From: Solen grandis
Lineage: Eukaryota > Mollusca > Bivalvia > Adapedonta > Solenidae
Length of the DNA stretch: 64,000 bases
Direction of reading: 5' to 3'
Assembly (NCBI GenBank): GCA_021229015.1
Contig: CM037792.1
Location: 42,167,655 to 42,231,654 of the forward strand
In this document: positions 11,008 to 23,725 of the stretch, one piece after another
Position numbering within the stretch: the stretch's first letter is position 1
How the letters are laid out: the number at the start of each line of letters is the position of its first letter
Position numbers and translations under genes: made by a program
Notes under the pieces: model-generated
Databases searched by the model: none
What the model saw: the letters and a program-made list of their open reading frames with translations, nothing else
What the model was told of the DNA's origin: nothing

Positions 11008-12832
11008 TACGTCATACCCAGCACCGTATAGAAATGTACTGATTCACAACACCTCGTGGATTGAATGCTGAGATGGGACAATGGTGGATAGGATGTGCAT
11101 ATTTCACAAAGTTCCCGTTTGTACCACTGATCAATTATACGATGCTTTCATTTGTACTTCACCATGTAACAATGAAATATTTTTTCATGGTAAGATAAAT
11201 AATGAATCACTTGTTCACCAGTGAATTAAAATTCAGCGTAAAAATAAGATGTGTAAGGAATACCTTAGTTAAATGGTCGAATACAACCGTTTCAAAGCAG
11301 AAATTCTGCACTTTTTTTATTTATGGTCCCGAAATGACGTCCATACGTCGCATCTGTAATTTTGAGTTTCTCACTCCCGCGGTTTCCGGTTTCTCTTAGA
11401 GACTAGAGGCCATGTGAATATTGTTTGTACCACTTAATGGCCAACAATTCCTCTAAACTGCTTCGAAATCAGTTACTTATACATATACATACATCAGTTA
11501 TACATATTCCTGTGGCAGAATGACATACATTTAAACAGTTATATCCGCATAGTGGAAATATTCTTTGCTTTTCAATGGCACACATGGAGGTATCGGCTTC
11601 ATCCTATGATGCACTGACAGCATGTTTGCAGAATGGCATCCATATTGGCACTAAAACACCTCAAATTCACGCAATGAGGCTTGAAAAGGCCTTCAGTGGG
11701 CAAAGGTGTCCGGTACGTTACCGAAAAACTGCAGCATTAAAAAAACAACACATTATTTATATAATAGAAATATATTTATATATAATTGCCAATAATATTA
11801 TTTATTATTATATATAAGGCCATGGGCAGCAACGTGTCGGGTACCTTTGTCATTGGGTATGCGTAACGATTGTAAGTTTCCTTTCGTTTAATCACCCAGT
11901 GCTTATTCAAACGAGAGTAACGTGGACAAAGTCATTCATTATTGGGATGATAATGATTTGTATCTTTCGCGCTGCACAAAATATTGCTGTGTTTCAAAGC
12001 AATAGTCTACGTTGCTTGTTTTTCTTTGCCACCTTCGTATATACGTACAGATATAATGTGATTAAAGCTGTCGACGATAGTGGCCTTTGTTATGAGCATA
12101 CGTACAGAAAAAAAACGTGATTTAAATTCTTATATGAAAAACTGCTTAAAAAGTTTAAAACCCTTAATAGCCATCATTTCCACCAAAAACATATCAGCAT
12201 AACTTGACAATATAAGCAAAAAATGTCAAACAATGCAATACTTAGGGACACATTGAAAAGATATTTAATGATTGAAGTTCTTTTGATTACCTTCTCCTGA
12301 TAATTTAGTTTCCCTGCCCTGAAAACCATGAGTTACCATGAGTTATCTCCCCTGAAAACAAAATAAATGTGATTATTTCTATTTTCTATTGTGAAGCTTG
12401 GATTTCTTTATGAATTTATTTACGAGTTATATGGCTTTCTATTATTAGCTTTTCCTAATATTCTTATTAATTTTATTTTCATATTTTTAAAATGAATTGT
12501 TTATATCCCATAGGTTTTAATGTTACTTGAATATCGATTATCTCCCCTTAAAATCTAACAAAACTTGAATAAACTTTCGGTGAAACTTTTTATTTTTAGA
12601 TGTCTTTACAGTGACAAAGAGTTAAAGAAATATTAGCATCCAGTGACAAGATATCAAATATGGCTATTAGGGTGGAAGTACCTTAAAGCAGAATTCTCGA
12701 AAATAGTCTTTTAATGTTTTGATTCCCTGTGAACTATTCGAGGTTATTTTCTTTGCTTTGTGTTCCAATGAAATAAAACCCAAACGACTGCCTTTGTTAA
12801 AGATGCGGACAACAGACTAATAAAGGCAAGAT

Positions 12833-12838
12833 TTTAAT
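12833..12838 (-). terminator. candidate poly(A) signal of IL-17 gene
   Basis: ATTAAA on the minus strand lies about 35 bases past the stop codon of the IL-17 exon. The position is plausible; only the hexamer supports it. Confidence 0.4.
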
Positions 12839-12871
12839 TACGTATTGCTTGGGTATTGGTATTTCAACAAC

Positions 12872-13375
12872 TCAACGTCTGCCCAGCTTGAACAATTTGG
12901 ACAATCTTTTTTTTACGACGGTTACATGAGGTCTAGAACAAGTGCATGCTACTGATACAAGTTGGCTCTTTCTTATCCACTGTATAAAGCCGTTGTGACA
13001 TCGTTTTACTAAAACTGGTATTGTATAAAGCACCGGCTTGCACTGGTAGTAGTCGAAACAAGTTGAACATTTACATTTTGCTACTAGCAAAGAGGTAGGA
13101 AACCGGTTCGCATCAAAATCATACACGTATTCCCATGGACATAGCGTTCTGTAGTGATATGGGGTGGTCCGCTGAATCGGAATCCTCGCACACGACGGTT
13201 CAGATGTATATGCATTAAGGGTGGCGTTTAGGAAGTCATTGTCACTATAGTCCATGTAATGAAGGCGGGCGATTTCACTGTCAATTAGTGAGGTGTATGG
13301 GGTGTTTACACATATAGACTGAACGCACCCTATAATGTACATCAGGAGTGGGTAACCAACAGAAATGATGCTCAG
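12872..13375 (-). CDS. IL17 (family member unassigned): IL-17 family cytokine, 3' coding exon
   Basis: The exon encodes 167 residues ending in a TGA at 12872-12874. Interleukin-17s are secreted cystine-knot cytokines that signal through IL-17 receptors, and in bivalves they form large families used in gut and gill immunity. Family signatures are clear: CPWEYVYDFDANRFP, then KCKCSTC, CKPVLYTIPVLVKRC and VACTCSRP, giving the expected cysteine spacing and the W-x-Y/D-x-D-x-x-R-x-P core. The C terminus is basic (KKRLSKLFKLGRR). I start the exon at 13375 because TTTTATTTGTTTCAG lies immediately upstream as a strong splice acceptor in phase 0, and no ATG begins the frame there. The signal-peptide exon should lie to the right but I could not place it; the residues just after the acceptor are hydrophobic. 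A downstream in-frame ATG at 13340-13342 is a weaker alternative start. Confidence 0.9.
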   Translation of the reverse strand: MSIISVGYPLLMYIIGCVQSICVNTPYTSLIDSEIARLHYMDYSDNDFLNATLNAYTSEPSCARIPIQRTTPYHYRTLCPWEYVYDFDANRFPTSLLVAKCKCSTCFDYYQCKPVLYTIPVLVKRCHNGFIQWIRKSQLVSVACTCSRPHVTVVKKRLSKLFKLGRR

Positions 13376-15325
13376 CTGAAACAAATAAAACAAAAATATT
13401 GGCAAAATCAAATAACAAATGCATAATGATAAGTATTTTATTTAATGCTTTTCGGTTGACTATAGGTAAATAACAGTGAATCAAAAATGATAACTTCAAT
13501 GTTTCAAACAGTGAATATTGCCATTTTTATAATTTTCACTGTTTTGTAAGTGGACGAGAAAAAAGACACTAGATCTATCGTATTTTCTTTTCAAGACATT
13601 TCAATAATGATTTCTACATTGAAATAAAACTTCTTCAAGAAAGAAATAATGATTATGTATACGCTTTCTGGATTGTTTTTAGACTGAATAACGACTCGTG
13701 CGACTACGGGAATTTGGGGCTCCCACAGGGTAAAAATTATGATAAACTCAGTAACAATGTGTAAAGCGTCGCAGAAAAGCATTAGATAAAAAGAAAAAAA
13801 AGTAAGTTTCAGTGAAATATTATTTTTAATTCATCTCGTGAGGAGGAAAATCAATAGTTTCCCTCGTGGCTGATATTCAAATGAAACCAAAAATATCCTC
13901 TATATCTAAAAAACGATATAGAGGGTATTGGTTTTGGAAATTAAACAAACAACAAACAAACAAAACGTTGATGTAAGACAATATGCATTGTTATGCCCAG
14001 AAATAATAAATAAACATATAAATATTCTGTGTATTGCAAGCCACTCTATAATGACCTTTTTCATATTTTTTATTTCTTTGTTTTTCTTCTCTAGCGTCTT
14101 TATATAATATATTATTTACTGTGTAGATTCTATTGCGAGCATCAATTATTAAGTGACGTCATTTTTTATCGATCAAAAAAAAAAAAAAAAAAAAAAAAAG
14201 ACTATTTGAAGTAATGGGTTGAATATTTGAAATTGGGTTTTTGGTTTTATAGGCTTTCGGTTCGTTAGACATTTTTATCCATTCTTCAAGATTTAAAGTT
14301 GCTGTCACTTGGTCTTTATATGTAACAAACATATACTGTGGTGATTTAATGCCAATATCTTGAATAGAAATTTCGAAGACTTTCCATTTAAAGATGATTG
14401 AATGGTATTTAAAGGTATTTAATATCTAAATTAATATCGTACTCAGAACAAATCATACGTAATTACAAAGTCTGAAAGAACTTTACGTTGATAGTAATGG
14501 TCAGTTATAATGCTAACTAGATCTAGCCTTGGCTATAAACTCTGGTATTATTTTTGTATATGACTATAGGTATTTTTTTTTTGCAGACTTTAGCAAAAAA
14601 CAAGTTACAGGGAGTAAATATAGATTTTTTTAAAAATGAAACAGAAGATGAATATTATCTTGTGATCAAATGCAAAGTTTACAATTCATTCAGAATAAAA
14701 AGTATTTTATACACGAAGACCGAATATGTTTAAATTCATTGAAATTTAATTTAATAAAAAAAAGAAAAAGAAAGACACACTAAGAGAGGAGAAATATTGA
14801 ATCATTTTAAATATATAAAAAGGGCAATACGTATCAAAAACTAAATCAGATAAAAATGAATGCTTTATACACATTTAAAATATATTAGAATCATGTAGCA
14901 TCTACTCTCCATTTGACATTTGGGAATATTTTAGGCAATTCGGATGTGCAATTAATTTTGTCGGTTATTTTCATTAATGTTGCAATTCTTTATTTAATGT
15001 TTTTCGATGGATTACCTAGAAATAACAGTGGATTATAGATCTATCCTGATAATTCTACTGGTTTGAACAGTGAAATTATCAGGAAAGCAGTGAAATGATC
15101 AGGAACTTAAACCCGACCCGAAGTTATAAACTGATCGGAACGTCAATTGTGCTGGGTTTTACACAAGAAATGACGTCATAAATAACGTCACGCACGCGAG
15201 AAAATCCCGCCAATTTTGACGCCTTTTGTGAATAACACAGCTAATTTCTGGCATTTAAGGTGGAATCATACCTTTGAAATGACGTCGTTTTCGACGTCAA
15301 AACCGACGTTTTTTTGAGAAAAAAG
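13376..15325. other. probable IL-17 intron/upstream region
   Basis: AT-rich. It contains two diverged copies of a repeat with TTTATTTAATG-TTTTCG and TAACAGTG (13425-13560 and 14975-15100) and a poly(A) run at 14175-14199. Small hairpins lie at 13896-13925 (CCTCTATATC arms) and 15045-15085. CRE-like TGACGTCA sites lie near 15171 and further TGACGTC motifs around 15280-15300. No first exon for the cytokine could be identified. Confidence 0.4.
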
Positions 15326-15474
15326 GAAAATGTTTGTTTTGGTGAAAGATCGATGTACAATTTCATTCTTCAACATAAAAAGATGCATTTTCATTCGTGG
15401 CTTCGTCACTCGTAAAAATATCACTTTTTATGTGAAATTATTAATCGATATTACACCAAAACAAACAATTATCC
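15326..15474. repeat. inverted repeat, 39-bp arms
   Basis: AATGTTTGTTTTGGTG at 15328 pairs imperfectly with CACCAAAACAAACAATT ending near 15472. An organisation with the same TTTGTTTGTTTT termini recurs at 26421-26553. Confidence 0.7.
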
Positions 15475-17075
15475 TCTTTATATTTATAACATTTATGTAA
15501 CGTGATGCGTGTAATTATATGAGTCAATAAAAGATTCTGCAATGTTATGCCGATTTGCCAATAAATTTTGAAATTTATTGATGCTGTATTATTTATAATT
15601 ACTGTAAATATGTGAGACGAGAAAGCAGCTTCTCCGCGTTATACGACAAAAGAATAATAAACTATATAGTTTTGAATATTTGATTATTTTATGTAATGTC
15701 AACTTATTATAAAGGCAATTAAAATGTAACGTTAACAAATACAAAAATAAATTAATGGGTAGCTGAACTTGATCGAAGTGTCATTTCAGGCAGAGTTTAA
15801 ACAAATGGTGTAGATTTCGTTACTAGGCCTACCTGTGACGTATCAATGTCTGCCCACCAACTTCCTTATTTTGATTTATGAAGAGTCATTAATAAAAAAC
15901 TTCTTTATCTGAGTAGACCTTCTTCTTTACTTCTATTCAAGATAAGTCAGGGAGAGGCAAGAAATGAATCATTTTTAATGACTGTACGTTTTTGCAAACG
16001 TATAAGATTTGGCTTCAGTCTATTTATGAAAAGCGCCAAGTCGTATATACTGACCGGGTGAAATAACTCTATAATTAAACTTATATATACTGGTCGTAAA
16101 TATCAATTTCTGTATAAAATGAAAGGTTTATATTTGTAGATATATAATAGATTGTCTTTATTAGTCTTATTATGATTTTTTTTTTTTTACTTTTTTTTAA
16201 AGACAGTTAGATAATTCCTTCTTTATCCACAGTGCAACCGAAACCGTTCTTTTACTGGAATTTGATAATTTTACATTTTTTTACAATTGTTAGATAATCA
16301 TTCAGTGTGCCTGGGTGTGTTTTCATGTCACTTGTCTATTTCGTTATATCGCAATGAGAGCAGCACTAGATTTGTCTCACTAAATGACTAACATACTTAC
16401 TCATTGTCGGCAGAACTTTAATTCCAAGCAAACTGCTTTGAGTAACTGAGATACAGTTTTAATAAATTATTAGGCATCAGAATGACGAATTGTATGAAAA
16501 ATGCTGATTTGATATTTTTGAAAATTTGTAGTTGCGTTGAATAACATTCATAAATGGAATCATAATAGATAGGATTGTCAGATTGCTGCAAGATAAGTTT
16601 AAAACCTCTCCTTTGGCTTGGAATCGCATTAAAGTAAAACGCAGCATATACATATTATATGAACATTAAGTTGATTACTTTATTTTATAATCTCCTACCG
16701 CGGAGATTTAATTATGTCAATAATGACTGTAATTTCGAATCGATGGACGACCATAGGCAACAATAAATCTTGATACATGTATGAAAACTGATCATGCAGA
16801 AGATACCGCCCGCCTACGTCTCGCGCCATCTTTCTTTTATCATAAAGTCATGGAATAATCTTATATTGAAAACAGAAGCAAGAGCGCGTGCACACGATTT
16901 TTATTATATCTTGAAATGAATATTCCTTCCTCATCAATGACTTAATATAATGAAAGGGCAATAATCCAAGCAGTAATTATCCCCGCATTCTGAGGTATAT
17001 TCCTAATTTGATTACTATGAAACTTAATATACAATGCTGATTTAAAAAAAATGTGTCATGACCCGTTATGTAATA
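15475..17075. other. intergenic, nothing recognised
   Basis: AT-rich, with short poly(T) runs near 16180-16200. No coding signal or repeat family was identified. Confidence 0.5.
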
Positions 17076-17264
17076 CATCATTTTACCAGTTGATCGGCAA
17101 TACCCGGTACAATTCGCTGGTTTAAACTGACCAATAAATGACTGGAAAAATAGCTCAAGTATATGTTTATTTCCCATTGAACAAGGTGTGAAATTTCACG
17201 ACAGCATGTAAATAAGGCGTTCGGGAAGTGTTCGTTTTCATCTCATTTCGGAGTGAAATGGTCT
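17076..17264 (-). mobile_element. MITE family B, copy 2 (inverted)
   Basis: Reverse complement of the 8074-8270 element. The right end reads AGTGAAATGGTCT and the inner motif CATTGAACAAGGTGTG is kept. The left end is degraded. Confidence 0.65.
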
Positions 17265-17439
17265 ATAAATTGACGCTTTCAGTAACTTTATTGTATTTTG
17301 TTTACTGTATGATTGAAACTTTAAACTGTACACGTCGGAAATATCTGTTTATTAAAAAAATCACACAACATAATGTGATGTTATTTATGTATTACATAAT
17401 TTTAATTTTGCTTGCAACCCTGTTTTGGATTTTTAATGT

Positions 17440-17600
17440 GAGGAAGCCTTCCAGCTGGCTTGCGGTAGGTCGGTGGTTCTACCCGGGTACAACTGTGTAC
17501 TCGGGGTCTTCCTCCACCTGTAATTAGCTGGACGTCGCTATATGATTGAAATACTATCGCAGCGACGGTAAACCCCAATACAACAACAACAACAACAACC
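17440..17600 (+). mobile_element. 5'-truncated SINE family 1 with (CAA)n tail
   Basis: GAGGAAGCCTTCCAGCTGGC through GCGACGGTAAACCCC matches the body of the 25204-25440 SINE in the opposite orientation. It ends in an (ACA)n tail at 17580-17600, as expected for the 3' end of a SINE. The tRNA-like head is missing, consistent with 5' truncation during retrotransposition. Confidence 0.7.
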
Positions 17601-17999
17601 CTGTTTTGTAATAATCTTTATAACATTATAAGCTTACTGAAAAGGGACAGGACTTCTACTTTTTTACCATTATTTAGAAATTTAGAATGGAACAAGTCCC
17701 TCTGGAAATACAGACCATATGTGGACCAGATGACCAAATATGGTATCCCTTTTAAATTAAGACTTTACTTATGGTAGGGTGACAATCAGGGTCTAAAAGA
17801 AAGATGGACCGGGACAGGCATTGCAAAAAGCAATGGTATATACCAAAATGTTCGCAGAGTTTGTATTTTTTGGAGCTGCTGGCAAAATTGGCATAAATAG
17901 TGGCATTTCAAGAAATCCAAGATTGCCGCTAATATGACCGCCAAATAAAGAAATAAAGCTAAAATATGTAGACATTTGTCTAACTACTCATTCCTTATG

Positions 18000-18690
18000 C
18001 TAGAAAAAATGTAAGTAAGTAAAAATTCTTTGCAGAAATGTATTTTATAAAAAAGTGGTTCTTGCATTAAGGTCAAGGTCATATTCAAGGCCAAATTCAA
18101 GGTCAAAGGTCAAATTTGAGAAAAAATACAATTCTGAGCTAAGTTTGTTAATTTTATTGCAATTATGTATAAAATGATTTCAAAGGATTTTTTTTCAATA
18201 AACATTTTCATGGGGATTTTTGAGAACACTGAATCTATTTAGTGAATACCTTGACATCAATATAAGTTTTATACAAAATTATAGGATTATAAGGAGCGAA
18301 ACAGGTGATAAAAAGGGGGTATGTGGGACAGTTATTGAAATAATTAATATCAAATTGTTTGACAGGGTTTGTAGTTTGTGAAACCACTTTCATATACTGA
18401 CATACTTTGTGATATCTCATAATTCCAAGATGGTCACCAAAATTAAAAAAAAAAAAAGATGAAGGTAATATACATGTATGCTGATATTTGTCTTATTACG
18501 CAATTTTATGTAAGAAATCTATAACTATGCAAAAGTTCTTTGCAGAAAGTTTTTTTCATGATTACATTTATTTCATATATGTCAAGTATATTCAAGGTCT
18601 TATTCAATGTCAACGGTCAATATTGCAAGAAAGGTGCAATTTTGACAACAAATATGCAAAATTTCAAGAATATTATTTTATAGAACATTT
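18000..18690. repeat. diverged direct repeat pair
   Basis: About 18025-18150 and 18530-18660 share TTCTTTGCAGAAA and TATTCAAGGTC-TATTCAA-GTCAA motifs in the same order. They look like two old copies of one unit of about 130 bp separated by roughly 500 bp. No coding potential is evident. Confidence 0.45.
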
Positions 18691-18699
18691 TGGAAGAAA

Positions 18700-20275
18700 A
18701 CAAAACATTTATTATATTATTAGCTACGAGAGCGTGTGGATACCAAAGTATACCTGAATATATAAAACACCAAGTTCAAAATAAATATGAATATATTGCC
18801 TTTCATTTATTGCATATACTTGAATATGTCTTGCAATATTCCTGCTTGTATGTTTTCTACCAGTTTTGAAATAAATGAAGTTCATCTGAGAAAAAGGAGG
18901 AACTAAAAAGATATAGATACACAAGTATCGGGGCTGACAACATCAATGTGATTTCTACACCGTGTAACACAACATGTGGAACATGCAGACTTTATTTATG
19001 ACCAGACACTTAACTGTGGACACATTTGACATATATACTCATAAGAAATTATCAGAAACATTCTCAAACCTTAAATTACATCAACAATAAGATTATTACA
19101 GATCTAAGGCAGGTGTCTGGTATCAGTATACACTTCTTTTGTAGACACCAACTGGACACAAGCTACCATGCTAGGGTTGAATAGCAATTGTTTTAAAGCA
19201 TACATTGGACATCACGGCAATACCTATGTGCTGGATCCCTAAGCCCTCACAAATACCTGTCAAATGTGATTTATGCCTGAAAAATCCTATTTATGCTTAT
19301 TTTTTGCTAAAATGATAATGTAACCATCTGTTGTAATGAATCTATATTTAGATTAGATCATATTATCTACTGTCACATCTTTGAATAGGAAACAAATTTT
19401 CACTGGAATCAGGTGGTGAAGCAAAATACCATATCAACTTCCTGATGCTAATATCTTGTGACCTTAAGCTAAAAATCGTATATAGCAAGTGAGGATTTCG
19501 TAAAGTTGCATTTTCTTGACCTAATTGCAAGAAACAAGAAATGCATCCCTTGACTAACAATGTTGAGCTTTGATTGTCTCTACCAGTAAAGTTAAGCAAA
19601 GTATGATTTCAGATTTGGAGCAGGTGTCCTTCTAGCCTAGATTACCGTTTAGTGACTGATTGCCTGTAATGACATTCTTACAATGTAATCTCAACATCAG
19701 CTGGCATCTCAACTACATTTAATATTTACATGCATATACGGAAAAAATGAAAGAAAAGAAATGGTCATAAATGGTTTTATTTTACGTAAATACATTTAAT
19801 TTAACACCTGTAGTCATAGTTGAAGGATTTTATCCCAGTATTCTTAGTCATGTTTATGTGTTCTTACAATATTGTTACAATAGGACAGGAGCTGGTGCGA
19901 AGGAAGTCTCGTGATCTCACATCCATCATAAGCATATCCGCCATGTTGAACAAAGTAACCAACCTTTCCATAATGTCATATGATAGGAATATTTGATTCT
20001 CACACGAATGATCTGGAGTTAGGGTCATGTCCTTGATTCCATTCATAAGTTGTATATTGGAGGCTATGACATTATTTTAGTACTAAGCATGCTGCTGTAA
20101 ACCTGATGTAGATTAAAGTTATTGTTTTCGTTGAATCTAATTTATGCCACTAAAGGGGTCTGTACTATTGTCCTAAAAAGGCTTGAATTTTGATATTTAA
20201 CCCTCAGAACATGTGAATTGTGGAGTGTACATTTTTTTTTTAATATAGGGATACATTTTGTTTGAAAAGTCTATA
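18700..20275. other. intergenic, nothing recognised
   Basis: AT-rich sequence with only short random open frames on both strands. Confidence 0.5.
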
Positions 20276-21205
20276 GTAAAACAAATCGGCCAAGATGGCC
20301 CCGAAGTCGCTCACCTGAGAAACATTGCCTTTATTGGCTGCACTACTTAAGAAATGATGATGTAAAAGAGGTATAAAAAGGAAATCTGTGTGATGTTCTG
20401 ATATTTCAAGAGCCTGAAATGTAGATCTGTCAGTTCAATATCAGCCATACTCCACTGAGATACTGTTGCTATCATCATTGTGTTTAATTAATGATTAATT
20501 TATAATATCCGATGCTAGTGTGTAAACAAAGAAATAAAATCTGATATTTTTAATCATTCAAGGGCCACTACTCCTGACCGAATTGGCCGATAACAGTCAT
20601 AATCAAACTAGGCTAAGAAATTGTGGCCATAAACATTTTCATGAAGTTTGAATATTACTACTTAAAATATATGGTAGAGTGTTAACAAAGTGAAATCTAG
20701 CATTTTTTTATTACAAGGACCATCAATCCTACCTTATAGCCTGATATCAATCAAAGTCAACTAGGCCAAGATTTTATGACTATAAACATAGTCATGAGGT
20801 ATGAAGATGGTGCTTACAAAATAAAGATGCTACAGTGTAAACAACGATAAATCTGACATTTTTATAAAAAAAGCCATTTTTCATGACCCCATTAGCCAAT
20901 ATCAGCACAGTCGAACCTAGCTGAGATTGTATGGCTAAAAAATTGCCATGAAGTTTGAAGATGATTGCTCAAGAATTGAAGAGCTAGAGTGTAAACGAAA
21001 GTAAAATCTGTCATTTTCATAATTATGGTTATTATTATAAATATTGTCATGAAGTTTGAAAATGATTGCTTAAGAAATGAAAATGCTAGAGTGTAAATAA
21101 ACTACAAGTAATTGTGGAAGACGGAAGACGTATGGACGGCGGACATTCAACTATTCTATTACACGTAGCTTACCCTGCGCACATGTGCTCAGGTGAGATA
21201 AAAAT
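20276..21205. mobile_element. TIR element with internal 153-bp repeats
   Basis: The left edge carries GTCGCTCACCTGAG and the right edge GTGCTCAGGTGAG, inverted relative to each other. Inside are about four diverged units sharing CATGAAGTTTGAA, AGTGTAAAC and AAATCTGACATTTT at spacings of about 153, 154 and 101 bp. CTCACCTGAG-type inverted ends around non-coding tandem units are, from memory, common in bivalve genomes. The mobilising transposase family is not known to me. Confidence 0.55.
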
Positions 21206-21253
21206 CATTATTAAAACTTATTAAGCATTTATGCATTGTAAAATGCTTGAATA

Positions 21254-21450
21254 TAGATCATTTCAATGCGAAATGAGACGTACACCTACGTAACCCAATG
21301 AGCACTTCCTGGACATCTAATTTATTTGCTGATGTATAATTCCACACATTGTTCAATGAAAAAAAAAAAGAGAGAGAATTTCCCCAAGTCAATGATTGGT
21401 CAATTTATATCAGCGAATCATACCTGAAGTTCCTCTCTAGTGAAATATAC
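21254..21450 (+). mobile_element. MITE family B, copy 3
   Basis: Diverged copy of the 8074-8270 element with AGATCATTT, GCGAAATGAGACGTACACCT, ACATTGTTCAATG and ATTGGTCAATTT in the same order. An A-rich insertion interrupts it at about 21360. Confidence 0.65.
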
Positions 21451-22001
21451 AACTTCTTGACAAAGTATAGATTTTGGAATTTTTTTTCATGTACAACTAA
21501 TACTATATACTTTATACCGTATTGAATATACATTATTTTATACAAAATCTTCATACACGGAACATTTAAATCCGTACATTTCCTTAAGATTATGGATGTG
21601 CACAAGAACTATGATTTTTACACTACATAACATTTGATCATATCATTTATATTCATTTTGACCTTGACCTTTGTTGAATGATATACCTATTTCCATCATT
21701 ATATATATCATAATCATTATTATCATCATCCATGATATACCAATCAATGATTTTAGTAAAAGTTTAAATCTTAAAAGATAAATATCCTTCTTGCAAAATA
21801 TTATTCATATATTTGAATATAGATGAAAAATATATATATGATACTATTATGTATTTATGAATCAGGTGTCATTGCACTCCCTAAATATCTTTTCCTTTGG
21901 TTTAGTATGGCAATTTCTGTTGGCGACATGATCTTTTCTTCCCCCTCTGTTCTTCCCCCAATGCACTATCTTCATTAAGCGACAGTGGTATATTGATTTG
22001 G

Positions 22002-22011
<10 letters not shown>

Positions 22012-22043
<32 letters not shown>
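22012..22043. repeat. (CA)n microsatellite
   Basis: About 16 CA units. Confidence 0.95.
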
Positions 22044-22046
<3 letters not shown>

Positions 22047-22200
22047 TGTATTATCAGTGTGATTAAACAGGATAGTCAAACTACAATCTAGAAATTACGG
22101 GTGATTTACGCCCATTGTGAAAAATTGCCTTTTGGTCAACGCTTTGTATATCATCACTTAACTAAATGAAATTACAATAGGCCAGTTTCACCTCTAAAAG

Positions 22201-22240
<40 letters not shown>

Positions 22241-22241
22241 C
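22201..22241. repeat. (CAA)n microsatellite
   Basis: About 13 ACA/CAA units; no SINE body was recognised upstream. Confidence 0.95.
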
Positions 22242-22290
22242 GTTTCCTTTTGTATCTTTATAAGTATAAAAGATACTTAATTCCATACAA

Positions 22291-22462
22291 GTTTAAACTC
22301 ATTTATATTACACCGATTTGGAGATAAGTTTTCACAAATTACACTATTCCCTCTCGATGATTTCTTGGTTGGACTTGACGCATGGTATCTTTGTCCCCGG
22401 TTGATTCGAACCCACAACCTCACAACCTCCACCATGTACAATATCAATGAACCACGGCGCCC
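22291..22462 (-). mobile_element. SINE family 2, copy 2
   Basis: Carries CTATTCCCTCTCGATGATTT, CTTGGTTGGACTTGACGC, GATTCGAACCCACAACC and the tRNA-like end ATGAACCACGGCGCCC. Same order and orientation as the copy at 9190-9362. Confidence 0.65.
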
Positions 22463-22610
22463 TTAACCTTAATCAAATTGAAATGAAATGACGCCGTTTT
22501 GTGAATGAAGCGATTCTTTTCATGACATTTTTGTTTAGACTAAAAAATCTTAAATATGTTTCAAAAGTAGTTCTGGATCATGCCAGAAAATTTATAGATT
22601 ACTAAAAAGA

Positions 22611-22613
22611 AAA

Positions 22614-22651
<38 letters not shown>
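22611..22651. repeat. (AAAT)n microsatellite
   Basis: About ten AAAT tetranucleotides. Confidence 0.95.
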
Positions 22652-22653
<2 letters not shown>

Positions 22654-23138
22654 AGAGAAAATACATGCGACAAGCAACTGACATTACATCATTTGAAATT
22701 CTATGAGCGTCAGAAAGGTATACATGATATCGTAATAATATTAGGTATGGGTCATTTGTCACTGTCAGGTTGTAGCATACGAGAAACTTTATTCGTGGAA
22801 CATGAGAAATTTCAGATAATTTACATAAATATAACGAATGAATTAATTAAAGTGTATTCATAAAGTCAGGTCATCAGGTAACATTGTCACGACGATATCT
22901 GATGACAGTCGATTTTGTGTTGTGAACTTGAGTTTTCACCTAAAACAGTAATATGGTGTAAAATTTCAGGGAAATTTGTGATTCAGTCCTCAGTATTGAA
23001 AATTGAATGTGATGCATGGGCTTTGTGATTTCGCCATTTTTATACCTAAAAAAAAAAAAGAAAAAAAAAGGAAAAAAAAAGAAATAAGACACTGTCATTC
23101 CAGCAATAATGGAATCAAGTTGAGTGACAAGTGGGATT

Positions 23139-23725
23139 GGTTTGTTGTTAAATGGTATCTGATTGTTTTCATTGAATTTGGGTTTATGGTGATTAATTTT
23201 GTTTGTTGTTAAATGGTATCTGATTGTTTTCATTGAATTTGGGTTTATGGTGATTAATTTTGTTTGTTGTTAAATGGTATCTGATTGTTTTCATTGAATT
23301 TGGGTTTATGGTGATTAATTTTGTTTGTTGTTAAATGGTATCTGATTGTTTTCATTAAATTTGGGTTTATGGTGATTAATTTTGTTTGTTGTTAAATGGT
23401 ATCTGATTGTTTTCATTAAATTTGGGTTTATGGTGATTAATTTTGTTTGTTGTTAAATGGTATCTGATGCTTAAAAATTTCAGGGAAATTTTTTTAAATG
23501 GTATGATTGTTTCATTAAATTGTTTATGTGATGATTTTGGTTTGTTGTTTTATCATTTTTTTCATAAAAAGGATTATGGTGAATTAATTTTGTTTGTTGT
23601 TAAATGGTATCTGATTGTTTTCATTAAATTTGGGTTTATGGTGATTAATTTTGTTTGTTGTTAAATGGTATCTGATTGTTTTCATTAAATTTGGGTTTAT
23701 GGTGATTAATTTTGTTTGTTGTTGT
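23139..23725. repeat. 61-bp tandem array, about 9 units
   Basis: The unit begins TTGTTTGTTGTTAAATGGTA and ends GGTTTATGGTGATTAATT, with an exact 61-bp period. Early units carry CATTGAATTTGG and later ones CATTAAATTTGG. One unit around 23460-23590 is degenerate. A period that is not a multiple of 3 argues against coding. Confidence 0.9.

Larger units (their letters stand above)
9363..12831. other. intergenic, no gene supported
   Basis: AT-rich. It holds a (GA)n at 10231-10262 and two poly(A) runs at 10950-11007. A short open stretch at 11575-11817 ends next to a donor-like GTACGT but has no recognisable domain. Confidence 0.55.

Noticed and set aside
11575..11817. Short open frame starting MAHMEVSASSYDALTACLQN with a donor-like GTACGT after RCP
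   Set aside because: No recognisable domain, no acceptor or partner exon found, and the end is low-complexity AT. It could be an isolated exon but I cannot support it.
22012..22241. CRISPR-like or regulatory array
   Set aside because: Plain (CA)n and (CAA)n microsatellites; CRISPR arrays are not expected in animal nuclear DNA.
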